This document shows positions 1 through 7,084 of a DNA stretch of 12,777 nt, piece after piece. This DNA is from JBEIFW01 sp044370695 (lineage in GTDB: Bacteria; Actinomycetota; Acidimicrobiia; Acidimicrobiales; Ilumatobacteraceae), in the NCBI GenBank assembly GCA_044370695.1, contig JBILVB010000112.1, positions 1 through 12,777 of the forward strand. The letters are read 5' to 3'. Below the pieces are notes generated by a model. That model was not told the DNA's origin, searched no databases, and was given only the letters and a program-made list of their open reading frames with translations. The position numbers were made by a program, and so were the translations under genes. Position 1 is the stretch's first letter; every line of letters starts with the position of its first letter.

Positions 1-2
1 GC

Positions 3-1499
3 TTCTCCCCGGGCGACGCCGACCGACCGCTGCGTTCGATGTCCGGCGGCTGGCGTATGCGGGCCGCGCTCGCCCGCCTGCTGCTGGACCAACCCGACGT
101 GCTGGTCCTCGACGAACCGACCAACCACCTCGACACCGACTCGGTGGGCTGGCTCGAGGACGCCCTGCTCGCCTACCCGGGGGCGGTGCTCGTGGTCAGC
201 CACGACCGGGACTTCATCGACGCCGTCGCCGACCGCGTGGTGGAACTGGCCTTCGGCACGGCGACGGAGTACGTGGGCGGTTTCGCGGAGTTCGTCGTCC
301 AGCGCGAGGAGCGCCTGGCCCAGATGGAGGCCCGGCGGGCCCAGCAGGAGCGGCGGGTCGCTCAGATCGAGCGATTCGTCGACCGGTTCCGCTACAAGGC
401 CACCAAGGCCCGCCAGGTCCAGAGCCGGCTGAAGACGCTGGAGAAGCTCGACCGCATCGAGGTCCCGACCGAGCGTGAGGTGGTCACGAGGTTCGCGTTC
501 CCCGAACCGCGGCGGTCGTCCCGGGTCGTGGTCGAACTCGCCGGGGTCGACGCCGGATACGACGGCACGCCGGTCGTGGGCGGGGTCGACATCGTCGTCG
601 AGCGTGGCGAGAAGTGGGCGCTCGTCGGTCCGAACGGAGCCGGCAAGACGACCCTGCTCAAGGTGATCCTCGGCGAGTTGACGCCGCTCGCGGGGCGGTG
701 CAGCGTCGGCGCCAACGTCGACGTCGCCACCTTCGCCCAGCACCAGGTCGACGGCCTCGACTTCGCCAACACCGTCTACCAGGAGTTCGCGCTCGCAGCG
801 GGCACGCAGGCCAAGAACCGCAACCTGCGCACGGTGCTCGGCAGTTTCGGGTTCCCCGGAGAGGCCGCCGACCGTCAGGTGGGGGAGCTCTCGGGCGGGG
901 AGCGAACCCGGCTCGCCCTGGCCAAGGCGTTGGTGAACCCGGTCAATCTCCTCGTGCTCGACGAACCGACCAACCATCTCGACCTCGCGAGCTGCGACGT
1001 GCTGATCGACGCGTTGCGCGCCTACCCCGGAACCGTCCTGCTGGTCACCCACGACCGGTACCTCGTGCGCGAGGTGGCCTCCGGTCTGGTCGCCGTGCGC
1101 CACGGCCGGGTACGGCAGGTGGCCGGGGTCGACGAAGCGGTCCTCACGGGCCGGGTGGCGCCCGCCCCGCCTGCCCCACCTGCGCCACGGCGCGACGGCG
1201 ATCGCCCGGACCGCCAGGGCGACAAACGGGTTGCGGCAGACAAGCGCAACGAGCGCTACGCAGCCACCAAAGACCTGCGCCGCAAGGTCGAGCAGCTCGA
1301 ACGCGCGCTCGGTGCCGCCGAGGCCGAGGTCGCCGATTGGCAGCGGCGCCTGTCGGATTCGTCGCTCTACGAGGACAACGACAAGGTCCTCGAGGCCTCG
1401 AAGGCCTACGGCGCCGCCAAGGATGCGGCCGCATCGTTGATGGACCAGTGGATGAACGCCCAGGAGCGACTCGAGGAACTCGAGCGACGGTACCGCTGA
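3..1499 (+). CDS. ABC-F family ATPase (Uup/Ettlike), 5'-truncated by window edge
   Basis: Soluble tandem ABC ATPase of the ABC-F family; family members act on the ribosome as translation factors or antibiotic-protection proteins rather than as transporters. The open frame already runs at base 3, so the N-terminus and the first Walker A lie outside the window. Counting from Met at base 39, the sequence shows the first ABC signature (MSGGWRMR, 1-8), first Walker B with LDEPTNHLD (24-32), the charged inter-domain linker with FVDRFRYKATKARQVQSR (113-130), the second Walker A GPNGAGKTT (197-205), second signature LSGGERTR (284-291) and Walker B VLDEPTNHLD (306-315). A Pro/Ala-rich stretch near 373-382 leads to a charged C-terminal coiled coil (about 400-486), as in Uup-type members. 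No membrane segments are visible, which fits ABC-F and not an exporter. The exact subfamily and target cannot be set from sequence alone. Confidence 0.95.
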   Translation, partial: FSPGDADRPLRSMSGGWRMRAALARLLLDQPDVLVLDEPTNHLDTDSVGWLEDALLAYPGAVLVVSHDRDFIDAVADRVVELAFGTATEYVGGFAEFVVQREERLAQMEARRAQQERRVAQIERFVDRFRYKATKARQVQSRLKTLEKLDRIEVPTEREVVTRFAFPEPRRSSRVVVELAGVDAGYDGTPVVGGVDIVVERGEKWALVGPNGAGKTTLLKVILGELTPLAGRCSVGANVDVATFAQHQVDGLDFANTVYQEFALAAGTQAKNRNLRTVLGSFGFPGEAADRQVGELSGGERTRLALAKALVNPVNLLVLDEPTNHLDLASCDVLIDALRAYPGTVLLVTHDRYLVREVASGLVAVRHGRVRQVAGVDEAVLTGRVAPAPPAPPAPRRDGDRPDRQGDKRVAADKRNERYAATKDLRRKVEQLERALGAAEAEVADWQRRLSDSSLYEDNDKVLEASKAYGAAKDAAASLMDQWMNAQERLEELERRYR

Positions 1500-1524
1500 T
1501 CTGGGCGACGAGCCGGTGCGGCCG

Positions 1525-1543
1525 GGTCGCTCGCCGTGCGACC
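1525..1543 (+). terminator. Candidate hairpin after the ABC-F gene
   Basis: A perfect 6-bp inverted repeat, GGTCGC at 1525-1530 and GCGACC at 1538-1543, encloses a 7-nt loop and starts 25 nt after the ABC-F stop. There is no U-tract. It lies just upstream of the -10 element of the next gene, so it could be an operator instead of a terminator. Short GC stems are common by chance at this base composition. Confidence 0.28.
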
Positions 1544-1547
1544 GGGG

Positions 1548-1553
1548 TAGCGT
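1548..1553 (+). promoter_or_regulatory. -10 element TAGCGT of the ABM gene (leaderless)
   Basis: TAGCGT matches the actinobacterial -10 pattern TANNNT and is followed by exactly 6 nt before the GTG at 1560. Transcription would then begin at, or within a base of, the start codon. No clear -35 box and no Shine-Dalgarno sequence is seen. Confidence 0.6.
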
Positions 1554-1559
1554 CCACCC

Positions 1560-1910
1560 GTGATCATCATCGCCGGCATCATCGACGTCCCCATCGAGTC
1601 CCGCGACGCGGTCGTGGCCGAGAGCGCTGCGCTGCAGAAGGCCACCCGAGACGACGAGCCGGGCTGCCTGGCGTACTGCTTCGCTGCCGATCCCGTGGTG
1701 CCGGGCCGGATCCAGGTCTACGAGCTGTGGACCGATGCCGCATCGCTCGAGGCCCATTTCCAGCACCCGAACTACCACGGCATGCGGGCCCTGCTCGGCG
1801 CCTCGGGCATCCTCGCGGCGGACAACTGGAAGTACCGGATCGACGCCAAGGACCCGGTGTACGGCACCGACCGGGTGGCCTCGGCCCGCTTCTGGTCGGT
1901 CGGGGAGTAA
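1560..1910 (+). CDS. Antibiotic-biosynthesis-monooxygenase (ABM) domain protein
   Basis: A 116-residue protein resembling the ABM/dimeric alpha-beta barrel family, small proteins that usually form dimers and include cofactor-free monooxygenases, haem-degrading enzymes and members without known activity. Seen: an N-terminal beta strand (MIIIAGIIDV, 1-10), a helix carrying ESAALQKATRDDEPGC (21-36), then IQVYELWTDAASLEAH (51-66) and HPNYHGM (69-75), the usual order of strand, helix, strand with the E-x-W and H-x-x-x-x-H-like positions of ABM proteins. Length is typical. GTG at 1560 is chosen because a -10 hexamer sits 6 nt upstream. It heads a two-gene unit with the membrane miniprotein that starts 6 nt after its stop. 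Substrate unknown. Confidence 0.85.
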   Translation: MIIIAGIIDVPIESRDAVVAESAALQKATRDDEPGCLAYCFAADPVVPGRIQVYELWTDAASLEAHFQHPNYHGMRALLGASGILAADNWKYRIDAKDPVYGTDRVASARFWSVGE

Positions 1911-1916
1911 CGGGCC

Positions 1917-2108
1917 GTGCCCGCCCGGGCCCGGTCGCTCGCGGCCACCGTCGTCGGCTGGGTGATCGTGGTCCTGATCGCGTGGTGGCTGCTCGGCGCG
2001 CTCGTCGGCACCCTGCTGTGGCTGCTGCGAGCCGTGCTGCTGTTCGCCGTGCTGGTCGGGCTGATCTGGCTCTACGTCTGGCTCAAGCGGCCGCGTCGCG
2101 GCCGCTGA
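1917..2108 (+). CDS. Small two-helix membrane protein, function unknown
   Basis: A 63-residue, strongly hydrophobic protein starting with GTG, 6 nt after the stop of the ABM gene and so probably made from the same transcript. Two membrane helices are visible: about residues 11-30 (VVGWVIVVLIAWWLLGALVG) and 33-56 (rich in Leu, Val, Trp). The N-terminus has two Arg and the C-terminus ends KRPRRGR, so both ends are expected on the cytoplasmic side as a hairpin. I do not recognise a family. Support for it being real is the low-complexity but clearly membrane-like composition, the tight spacing, and a strong hairpin overlapping the stop codon. It might be an actinobacterial small membrane protein with a structural or accessory role. 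Confidence 0.65.
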   Translation: MPARARSLAATVVGWVIVVLIAWWLLGALVGTLLWLLRAVLLFAVLVGLIWLYVWLKRPRRGR

Positions 2109-2110
2109 GC
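2081..2110. terminator. Strong GC hairpin between convergent genes
   Basis: A perfect 9-bp stem, AGCGGCCGC (2086-2094) with GCGGCCGCT (2098-2106), has a 3-nt loop and is extended by GCTC (2081-2084) pairing with GAGC (2107-2110) around one bulged A. It contains the stop codon of the membrane miniprotein and lies 24 nt beyond the stop of the facing MBL gene, so it could stop transcription from both sides. No U-tract is present on either strand. Confidence 0.5.
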
Positions 2111-2133
2111 CCGGCGGCGGGACGCCCCACCGT

Positions 2134-2847
2134 TCACTGGTTGCCGAACATCATCATCCAGCCGTCCTTGTTCCGAGGCTTGTAGACGATGTTGTTGTGC
2201 CGCACGGCTTCCATCGTTCCGGAGGCCGGGACCGAGTACCGATGGCCCGGGTACACGATCGTGTCGTCGGGTAGCCGGGCGAGCCGCTGCAGGCTGTCGT
2301 ACATGGCCTCGGGATCGCTGCCGGGGAGGTCGGTGCGCCCGCAACCGTCGAGGAACAGCGTGTCGCCCGAGACGAGCCGGTGCTCGACGAGGAAGCACTG
2401 GCTCCCCGGCGTGTGGCCCGGCGTGTGCACCAGCTCGATCGGGATCGCCCCGACGGTGACGACGTCGCCCGGCTCGTGCACGGCGAGGTCGCTCTCGGAC
2501 ACGGCGGTCACCTTGCGCACGTAGGCCGCCTCGGCCTCCTGGACGTGGATCTTCATGCCCTGTAGCTCGAGCAGCTCCCGGACGCCTTCGATCCGGTACC
2601 CCATCATCGAGCCGCCCACGTGGTCGGGGTGATAGTGGGTGGCGAGTGCGCCGACGACCCGCATGTCGTCGGCACCGACGATCTCGACGAGTTCGCGCAC
2701 GGCGTACGCCGGATCGACCAGCACGCACTCGCCCGTGGCGCGGTCGCCGATGGCGTAGACGAAGTTGACCATCTGGGAGGCCAGGCCGTCACCGACGGCG
2801 AAGTCGCGGCCGGACAGGAGTTGGCGGAAGTACAGGCGGTCGTCCAC
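2134..2847 (-). CDS. Metallo-beta-lactamase-fold hydrolase, glyoxalase II / persulfide dioxygenase-like
   Basis: Cytosolic metal-dependent hydrolase of 237 residues. Metal ligands of the MBL fold are all in place: HYHPDH (71-76), H145 in HTPGHTPGS, D162 in VSGDTLF and H202 in YPGHRYS. The segment DGCGRTDLPGSD (167-178) after the Asp ligand resembles the persulfide dioxygenase (ETHE1) and glyoxalase II branch, so the substrate may be a thioester or a persulfide; sequence alone cannot decide. Two GTG codons, 2853 and 2847, are possible starts. I choose 2847 because a TAGCCT hexamer lies 7 nt upstream of it, whereas it would be 1 nt from 2853; the protein then begins MDDRLYFRQLL. It lies 52 nt after the LLM oxidoreductase on the same strand, with a hairpin and its own -10 between, so it is probably transcribed separately. 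Confidence 0.9.
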   Translation of the reverse strand: MDDRLYFRQLLSGRDFAVGDGLASQMVNFVYAIGDRATGECVLVDPAYAVRELVEIVGADDMRVVGALATHYHPDHVGGSMMGYRIEGVRELLELQGMKIHVQEAEAAYVRKVTAVSESDLAVHEPGDVVTVGAIPIELVHTPGHTPGSQCFLVEHRLVSGDTLFLDGCGRTDLPGSDPEAMYDSLQRLARLPDDTIVYPGHRYSVPASGTMEAVRHNNIVYKPRNKDGWMMMFGNQ

Positions 2848-2854
2848 GGCCACG

Positions 2855-2860
2855 AGGCTA
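2855..2860 (-). promoter_or_regulatory. -10 element TAGCCT of the MBL hydrolase gene
   Basis: Read on the minus strand, TAGCCT ends 7 nt before the GTG at 2847. This fits a leaderless transcript and argues for 2847 over the upstream GTG at 2853. No convincing -35 box is seen. Confidence 0.5.
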
Positions 2861-2877
2861 ACCCCGCCGCCGGCGAG

Positions 2878-2900
2878 GCGCCCCGGGCTCCCGCGGGCGC
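2878..2900 (-). terminator. GC hairpin starting at the LLM oxidoreductase stop codon
   Basis: On the minus strand GCGCCC (2900-2895) pairs with GGGCGC (2883-2878), and CGGG pairs with CCCG inside it around one bulged G, giving an almost continuous 9- to 10-bp stem with a very short loop. The first base is the last base of the TAG stop codon. No U-tract follows. It separates the LLM gene from the next promoter. Confidence 0.42.
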
Positions 2901-3805
2901 TACCGCCCGGCGGCGATCTCGGCCAGGAGCGCAGTGGTGCGGGCCTGTTCCTCGGCCGAGCCGAAGACGCTGGCGGCGAAGTCGGTCCCGCCGGCGTCGG
3001 CGATCGCCGTGACCCCGGCACGTACGGTGTCCTCGTCGCCGAGGATCGCCACGTCACCGGGATGGGCGGCTCCCTCCCGGTCGAGCATCGCCCGGTACGA
3101 CGGGAGTTGGCCGTAGATGGCGAAGCTCTTGTTGGCCCGTGCCCGCGCGGCATCGACGTCGTCGGTCACGCAGATGGGCAGCCCGACGGCCACGCGCGGT
3201 GCGGGCCGCCCGGCGGCCTCGGCCGCCGCAGTGAGGATCGGCACGGTGTGATCGGCGAGCGTGCGCAGGCCGACCATCCAGGTGACGGTGCCGTCCGCCA
3301 GCCGGCCCGTGATCCGCAAGGTCTGCTCGCCGAGCGCAGCGACGAGCACCGGGGGCGCCGTGACACCGGCGACACCGATCTGCCCGACCGAGGTGATCGT
3401 CTCGCCCCGGTACGCCAGGTTCTCGCCGCGCAGCGCAGGCACGAGTGCCTCGAGGTACTCCCGCAGGTGCCGGGCCGGCTTGTCCCAGGGGTAGCCCCAC
3501 ATGCCCTCGACCACCGGGCGGTGACTGAGCCCGATGCCGAGCGTCAACCGGTTCGCCGTGGCGGCCTGCACGGTGAGCGCCTGACCCGCCAGCATCCCCG
3601 GGTGCCGGGGGAAGGTGGGCACGACGCCGGTCGCGAGTTCGATGTCGGGCACCTGGCTCCCGGCCAGCGCGAGCGCCGTGAGCGCATCGAGGCCGAACGT
3701 CTGGGCGACCCAGACGGCGGCGAAGCCACGGTCGTGGGCGCTGCGGACACCGTCGAGCAGGACGTCGAGCTTGGGCGGGGAACCGAGGAACAGGCCGATG
3801 CGCAC
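2900..3805 (-). CDS. LLM-class (luciferase-like) F420-dependent oxidoreductase
   Basis: A 301-residue TIM-barrel flavin- or F420-dependent oxidoreductase of the bacterial luciferase-like family. Seen: the N-terminal strand MRIGLFLGSP (1-10), GFAAVWVAQTFGLDALTALALAG (28-50), ELATGVVPTFPRHPGMLAGQALT (56-78) and NRLTLGIGLSHRPVVEGMWG (85-104), the conserved blocks of the actinobacterial subfamily related to TIGR03564. Family knowledge suggests cofactor F420 more than FMN, but substrate is unknown. Length is normal. The GTG at 3805 is supported by TACAGT 6 nt upstream. The gene diverges from the peroxidase across 72 bp. Hydride transfer to an undefined metabolite is the only role that can be stated. 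Confidence 0.92.
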   Translation of the reverse strand: MRIGLFLGSPPKLDVLLDGVRSAHDRGFAAVWVAQTFGLDALTALALAGSQVPDIELATGVVPTFPRHPGMLAGQALTVQAATANRLTLGIGLSHRPVVEGMWGYPWDKPARHLREYLEALVPALRGENLAYRGETITSVGQIGVAGVTAPPVLVAALGEQTLRITGRLADGTVTWMVGLRTLADHTVPILTAAAEAAGRPAPRVAVGLPICVTDDVDAARARANKSFAIYGQLPSYRAMLDREGAAHPGDVAILGDEDTVRAGVTAIADAGGTDFAASVFGSAEEQARTTALLAEIAAGR

Positions 3806-3811
3806 GGTCCG

Positions 3812-3817
3812 ACTGTA
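3812..3817 (-). promoter_or_regulatory. -10 element TACAGT of the LLM oxidoreductase gene
   Basis: On the minus strand TACAGT ends exactly 6 nt before the GTG at 3805, giving a leaderless transcript. A TCGGAC hexamer at 3835-3840 lies 17 nt further upstream and could be a weak -35 box. Confidence 0.6.
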
Positions 3818-3865
3818 GGGCGCTGCGGGCGCCCGTCCGATCCGACGTGGTCGCAGGTCGAGGGC

Positions 3866-3871
3866 GAGGAT
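3866..3871 (+). promoter_or_regulatory. Possible -10 element GAGGAT of the peroxidase gene
   Basis: GAGGAT keeps the conserved A at position 2 and T at position 6 of TANNNT and ends 6 nt before the ATG at 3878, as in neighbouring genes. The first base deviates. The same purine-rich stretch could also act as a ribosome binding site, so the call is uncertain. Confidence 0.35.
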
Positions 3872-3877
3872 GGGGGC

Positions 3878-4366
3878 ATGTCCGTGTTCGAGCACCCCGT
3901 CCACACCCTGTCCGGTGAGTCCACAACGCTCGGCGCGTACGCCGGGCACGCCCTGCTGATCGTGAACGTGGCGTCCAAGTGCGGGCTGACCCCTCAGTAC
4001 TCCGGTCTCGAGGAGCTGCAGAAGACCTACGGGCCGCGTGGGCTGTTCGTGGTTGGGTTCCCCTGCAACCAGTTCATGGGTCAGGAGCCGGGGACGGCCG
4101 AGGAGATCCAGACCTTCTGCTCGACCTCGTACGGGGTCACGTTCCCGTTGATGGAGAAGATCGAGGTGAACGGCCCGGGCCGGCACCCGATCTATTCGGA
4201 GCTCACCGCCGTCGCCGATGCCGAGGGCCACGGCGGCGACATCCGCTGGAACTTCGAGAAGTTCCTCGTCGCTCCCGACGGCACCGTCGCCCGCCGCTTT
4301 GCGCCGATGGTCAAGCCGGACGATCCTTCGGTGGTCGCCGCCATCGAGGCCGTGCTGCCCGCTTGA
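3878..4366 (+). CDS. Glutathione peroxidase family protein (probably thioredoxin-dependent peroxidase)
   Basis: Cytosolic thiol peroxidase of 162 residues that reduces hydrogen peroxide or organic hydroperoxides. The family motifs are intact: NVASKCGLTPQY (30-41) with the peroxidatic Cys35, FPCNQF (61-66) with Gln65, and WNFEKFLV (124-131) with Trp124 and Asn125, completing the Cys-Gln-Trp-Asn catalytic set. Cys81 sits where two-Cys members have the resolving cysteine, so thioredoxin is the likelier reductant; actinobacteria generally lack glutathione. ATG at 3878 gives the normal length. It diverges from the LLM gene, and its last 56 bases are antisense to the end of the transglutaminase gene, which faces it. 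Confidence 0.95.
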   Translation: MSVFEHPVHTLSGESTTLGAYAGHALLIVNVASKCGLTPQYSGLEELQKTYGPRGLFVVGFPCNQFMGQEPGTAEEIQTFCSTSYGVTFPLMEKIEVNGPGRHPIYSELTAVADAEGHGGDIRWNFEKFLVAPDGTVARRFAPMVKPDDPSVVAAIEAVLPA

Positions 4367-6182
4367 GTTCCGCCATCGTCACTTCGACGAATCGGCGTTC
4401 GGTGGGCGCCGGTTCGTCGTCGGCGTAGAGGGCGCGTTCGAGCACGGCGACCGCACCCGGCAGATCGGGATGGTCGAGCGGCGAGCCCGCGAGCCCGTCG
4501 GCGACGTGCCGGCGCACCGGGGTCGACGCAGAGCGGGGCCGCCCGACGGCGCCGCTGAGGCGGTCGAGGGTCTCGACCTGACGACGGGCCCACGCCGGTC
4601 GGCGGCTCCTGGCCCGGCGGGCGCTGAGGACGGCTCCGGCGATCGCGAGCGCCCCGAGCGCAACGACGAGTCCCGGGACCGCGGCGGCCAGGGCGTCGGC
4701 GAGCGCCGATGCGGCACCGTCCCGGCTGCCGAAGGGCACGGCGGAGGTCGGGTCGAACCCGTACCACCCGATGCCGGGGAACCACACCTCGACCCAGGCG
4801 TGGGCGTCCTGCGCCCGCACGATCCACTCCCCGCTGAGCTCGTCACGCTCCCCGGCGACGACCCCGGTCGCGACCCGGGTGGGGACGCCGGCGATCCGCA
4901 ACAACACCGCCATCGCCGACGCGATCTGCTGGCAGTAGCCGCGACGATCCTCGAACAGCACGTGATCCACCGCGTCGGCACCTTCGGGCAGCGGGGGCAG
5001 GTCGAGCGTGTAGGTGATGTTGGCGGCGAGCCAGGCCTCGATCGAGCGAACCTTCGCGAGTGTGGTGGGGGAGCCCGCCGTCAGGTCCCGGGCGAGGCCG
5101 GCGACCCGTTCGGGCACCATGGGCAGCACCCGGTACCGCTCGCCGGGGTCGGAGGCGCCGACCGGGGCGGCTTCGAGTTCGGCGACCGACACCTTGAGCA
5201 CGGCCGACGTCACCCGGTACGTCGTGCCCGGGGGCATCGGCCGGTCGGTGAGGATTGCGCCGTCGCGGTCGCGCTGGGCCCGCACCGGCGTCGCGTGGTC
5301 GACCAGACGAGGAGCCGCCACCACGACGTCGGTCGCTTCGACGACCGTCATCCGCTGTTCTTCGAGGTCGATGCCGAAGCGGTTCGCAGCGTCGAACTCG
5401 GTGCGGGCCGTGATGCGGTCCCGGTCGACGAGACCCGGGGCGAGGGTCCAGGTGCGGCCGTCCCAACGGTCGAAGACCTGCCCTCGCCACAACGACGGTC
5501 GCCCGGCGCGCACGCGCAGCACCTCCCGGTCGTCGACCGGCGAACGCGCGCCGAGGTCGATGCGGTCGGTGGACCGGAACGAACCCGACGCCACCGGGGG
5601 ACCCGGGCCCTCGTCGACCTCGCCGGCGCCGAGCCGTGGATCGCCCCGACCGGGAGGATCGGGGATCACGGCCGCCACCATCGGGGTGAGCACGGCGAGC
5701 AGGGCGACGGTCGCCAGAACGCGTACGGGGACCGCATTGCGCCGGGGTGTGCCCAGCCGGAGGTGGGGTGGCGAGGGGTCCGGCGCAGCCAGCAGCGTGA
5801 CGACGGCGGCGCTCCAGCCCACGAGGGCGAGGGGCAGGAACCGGCCGGCCGGGAGCAGGACGACGGCAGCGGTGACCGCGGCAGCCGCCGGGCCCAGCAC
5901 GGCGGGGGCGAGCGATCGGCGCCGGGCTGCGGCGGCACAGGTGATCGTCGCGACGACGGGCACGGCGACCTGACCGGCCTCGCCGACGACCAGGGCCAAC
6001 GTCGCGACGCCGCCGGTGACGGCGACGGCGACGACGACCCGGCGGGTCAGCGCGCCGAACACGTCGCCGGCGGCGAGCGCGGCGACCGCCACGGGCAGCA
6101 GCCACGCCGGTTCGCCCTGTACGACGGCGACGCCCGCGGTGGCCAACGCGAGGAGCACGGCGGGGACGAACGGCCGGGTCAT
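4311..6182 (-). CDS. Membrane-anchored transglutaminase-like protein (TgpA/DUF3488 type)
   Basis: A 623-residue membrane protein with an extracytoplasmic transglutaminase-like (cysteine peptidase fold) domain. N-terminal hydrophobic helices occupy roughly residues 5-170 in several segments; a soluble domain follows to about 495, then one helix (about 499-520) and a cytoplasmic tail of about 100 residues like the DUF4129 region. The catalytic triad is visible: Cys417 in RRGYCQQ, His461 in DAHAWVEVWF and Asp477 in WYGFDPTSA. This is the order found in TgpA-like proteins. Its ATG overlaps the DUF58 stop as ATGA (4 nt), so it is translationally coupled and the last gene of the MoxR operon. Known relatives accompany MoxR and DUF58; the substrate is not known. 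Its 3' end runs 56 nt into the peroxidase gene on the other strand. Confidence 0.93.
   Translation of the reverse strand: MTRPFVPAVLLALATAGVAVVQGEPAWLLPVAVAALAAGDVFGALTRRVVVAVAVTGGVATLALVVGEAGQVAVPVVATITCAAAARRRSLAPAVLGPAAAAVTAAVVLLPAGRFLPLALVGWSAAVVTLLAAPDPSPPHLRLGTPRRNAVPVRVLATVALLAVLTPMVAAVIPDPPGRGDPRLGAGEVDEGPGPPVASGSFRSTDRIDLGARSPVDDREVLRVRAGRPSLWRGQVFDRWDGRTWTLAPGLVDRDRITARTEFDAANRFGIDLEEQRMTVVEATDVVVAAPRLVDHATPVRAQRDRDGAILTDRPMPPGTTYRVTSAVLKVSVAELEAAPVGASDPGERYRVLPMVPERVAGLARDLTAGSPTTLAKVRSIEAWLAANITYTLDLPPLPEGADAVDHVLFEDRRGYCQQIASAMAVLLRIAGVPTRVATGVVAGERDELSGEWIVRAQDAHAWVEVWFPGIGWYGFDPTSAVPFGSRDGAASALADALAAAVPGLVVALGALAIAGAVLSARRARSRRPAWARRQVETLDRLSGAVGRPRSASTPVRRHVADGLAGSPLDHPDLPGAVAVLERALYADDEPAPTERRFVEVTMAELKRAARPRWRRPPKDRPA
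4385..4419 (+). terminator. Candidate terminator hairpin after the peroxidase gene
   Basis: CGACGAATCGGCG (4385-4397) pairs with CGCCGGTTCGTCG (4407-4419) as a 13-bp stem with one G-U pair and a 9-nt loop. It starts 18 nt after the peroxidase stop and lies inside the antisense 3' coding part of the transglutaminase gene. There is no U-tract. The constraint of coding on the other strand makes a 13-bp chance stem less likely, but not excluded. Confidence 0.42.
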
Positions 6183-7084
6183 CCGACGGTCACCCCGTCC
6201 GGGGACACGACGAAGGTGCCGGTGTCGTGGACGACCCGGCCGGGCTGGGCGAGCGCGAGCACGGCGGCCGTGCCGAGATCGTCGGCGACCGTTCGGGTGC
6301 CGGCGCTGGTGACGAGCGTGACCCGGTCGCCCCGGGCGAGGAGCGAGTCGACGAGGCCGGCGGCGACGGCGGCGGTCCGTTCGGCGGCGGCGCCCGGTTC
6401 GGGTCCGAGGTCGACGACCACGACGGTCGGCGCGAGTTCGTCGTGCTCGACCTGTCGCACGACCAGCTCGCCGGCTCGTGCCGAGGCCGGCCAGTGCACC
6501 AGTCCCGGTCGGTCGCCCGGGACGTACGGACGCATGCTGCGGGTGGTCTCGTCGCCGTCGTCGTGGGTCGTCATCGGCCCGGAGCCGGTCACGGTCACGG
6601 CGACGGGCGCCGGACCCACGAGGACCGGCACCCCGAAGCGCACGTGCCACACCCAGCCGCCCGCGAGCAGCCCCAGCGGGCTGCGGGCCAGCGTGCGGAC
6701 CGTGGCGGCGGGAAACACGCCCCGGCGGTCCGGCACCGCGACGTACTCGCCCTGGGCCGGGGGATGCACGACGACGTCGGGCGCCCGATGCACCGACAGC
6801 ATGCGAACGGTGACGCCGAGGCCGGACCCCGACACCGACAGTCGGCTCGCCAGGGACCGTCCGGCGATCCCGACCGGCGCGGGTACCAGGTCGATCCGGA
6901 GCCGTCGAAGGGCCAGCAGGCTCCAGGCCGCGTCGAGCACCAGCAGCAGGCCGGCGCCCACGACGAGCAGCCGCAACCACGGCGACGGCTGCTCGCGCAG
7001 CGTGCGAGCGCCGAGGACGAAAAGCAGTGCCACCATGGCACCGCTCGGCGTGGGCCGCAGGGTCGGTCGCCGGCGGAGGCGCAT
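6179..7084 (-). CDS. DUF58 domain membrane protein
   Basis: A 301-residue protein of the DUF58 family, whose C-terminal part resembles a von Willebrand factor A-like fold. Two closely spaced hydrophobic segments near 15-27 and 37-58 anchor it; the DUF58 signature RPYVPGDRPGLVHWPASAR is at 185-203, followed by VVRQVE (208-213) and a strand VVVVDLG (221-227). Family members are encoded next to MoxR ATPases and are thought to be their partners. ATG at 7084 shares its A with the stop of the MoxR gene (TGATG), and its own stop overlaps the transglutaminase start, so all three are coupled. Biochemical role not established; the call rests on signature and context. Confidence 0.93.
   Translation of the reverse strand: MRLRRRPTLRPTPSGAMVALLFVLGARTLREQPSPWLRLLVVGAGLLLVLDAAWSLLALRRLRIDLVPAPVGIAGRSLASRLSVSGSGLGVTVRMLSVHRAPDVVVHPPAQGEYVAVPDRRGVFPAATVRTLARSPLGLLAGGWVWHVRFGVPVLVGPAPVAVTVTGSGPMTTHDDGDETTRSMRPYVPGDRPGLVHWPASARAGELVVRQVEHDELAPTVVVVDLGPEPGAAAERTAAVAAGLVDSLLARGDRVTLVTSAGTRTVADDLGTAAVLALAQPGRVVHDTGTFVVSPDGVTVG

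Noticed and set aside
2854..3153. Upstream extension of the MBL hydrolase frame
   Set aside because: It runs through the LLM oxidoreductase coding region and has no family similarity; the GTG at 2847 is better supported.
4276..4289. CGACG-GCAC-CGTCG hairpin after the transglutaminase stop
   Set aside because: It coincides with a common Asp-Gly-Thr-Val codon run of the peroxidase gene and has only 5 bp, so chance is likely.
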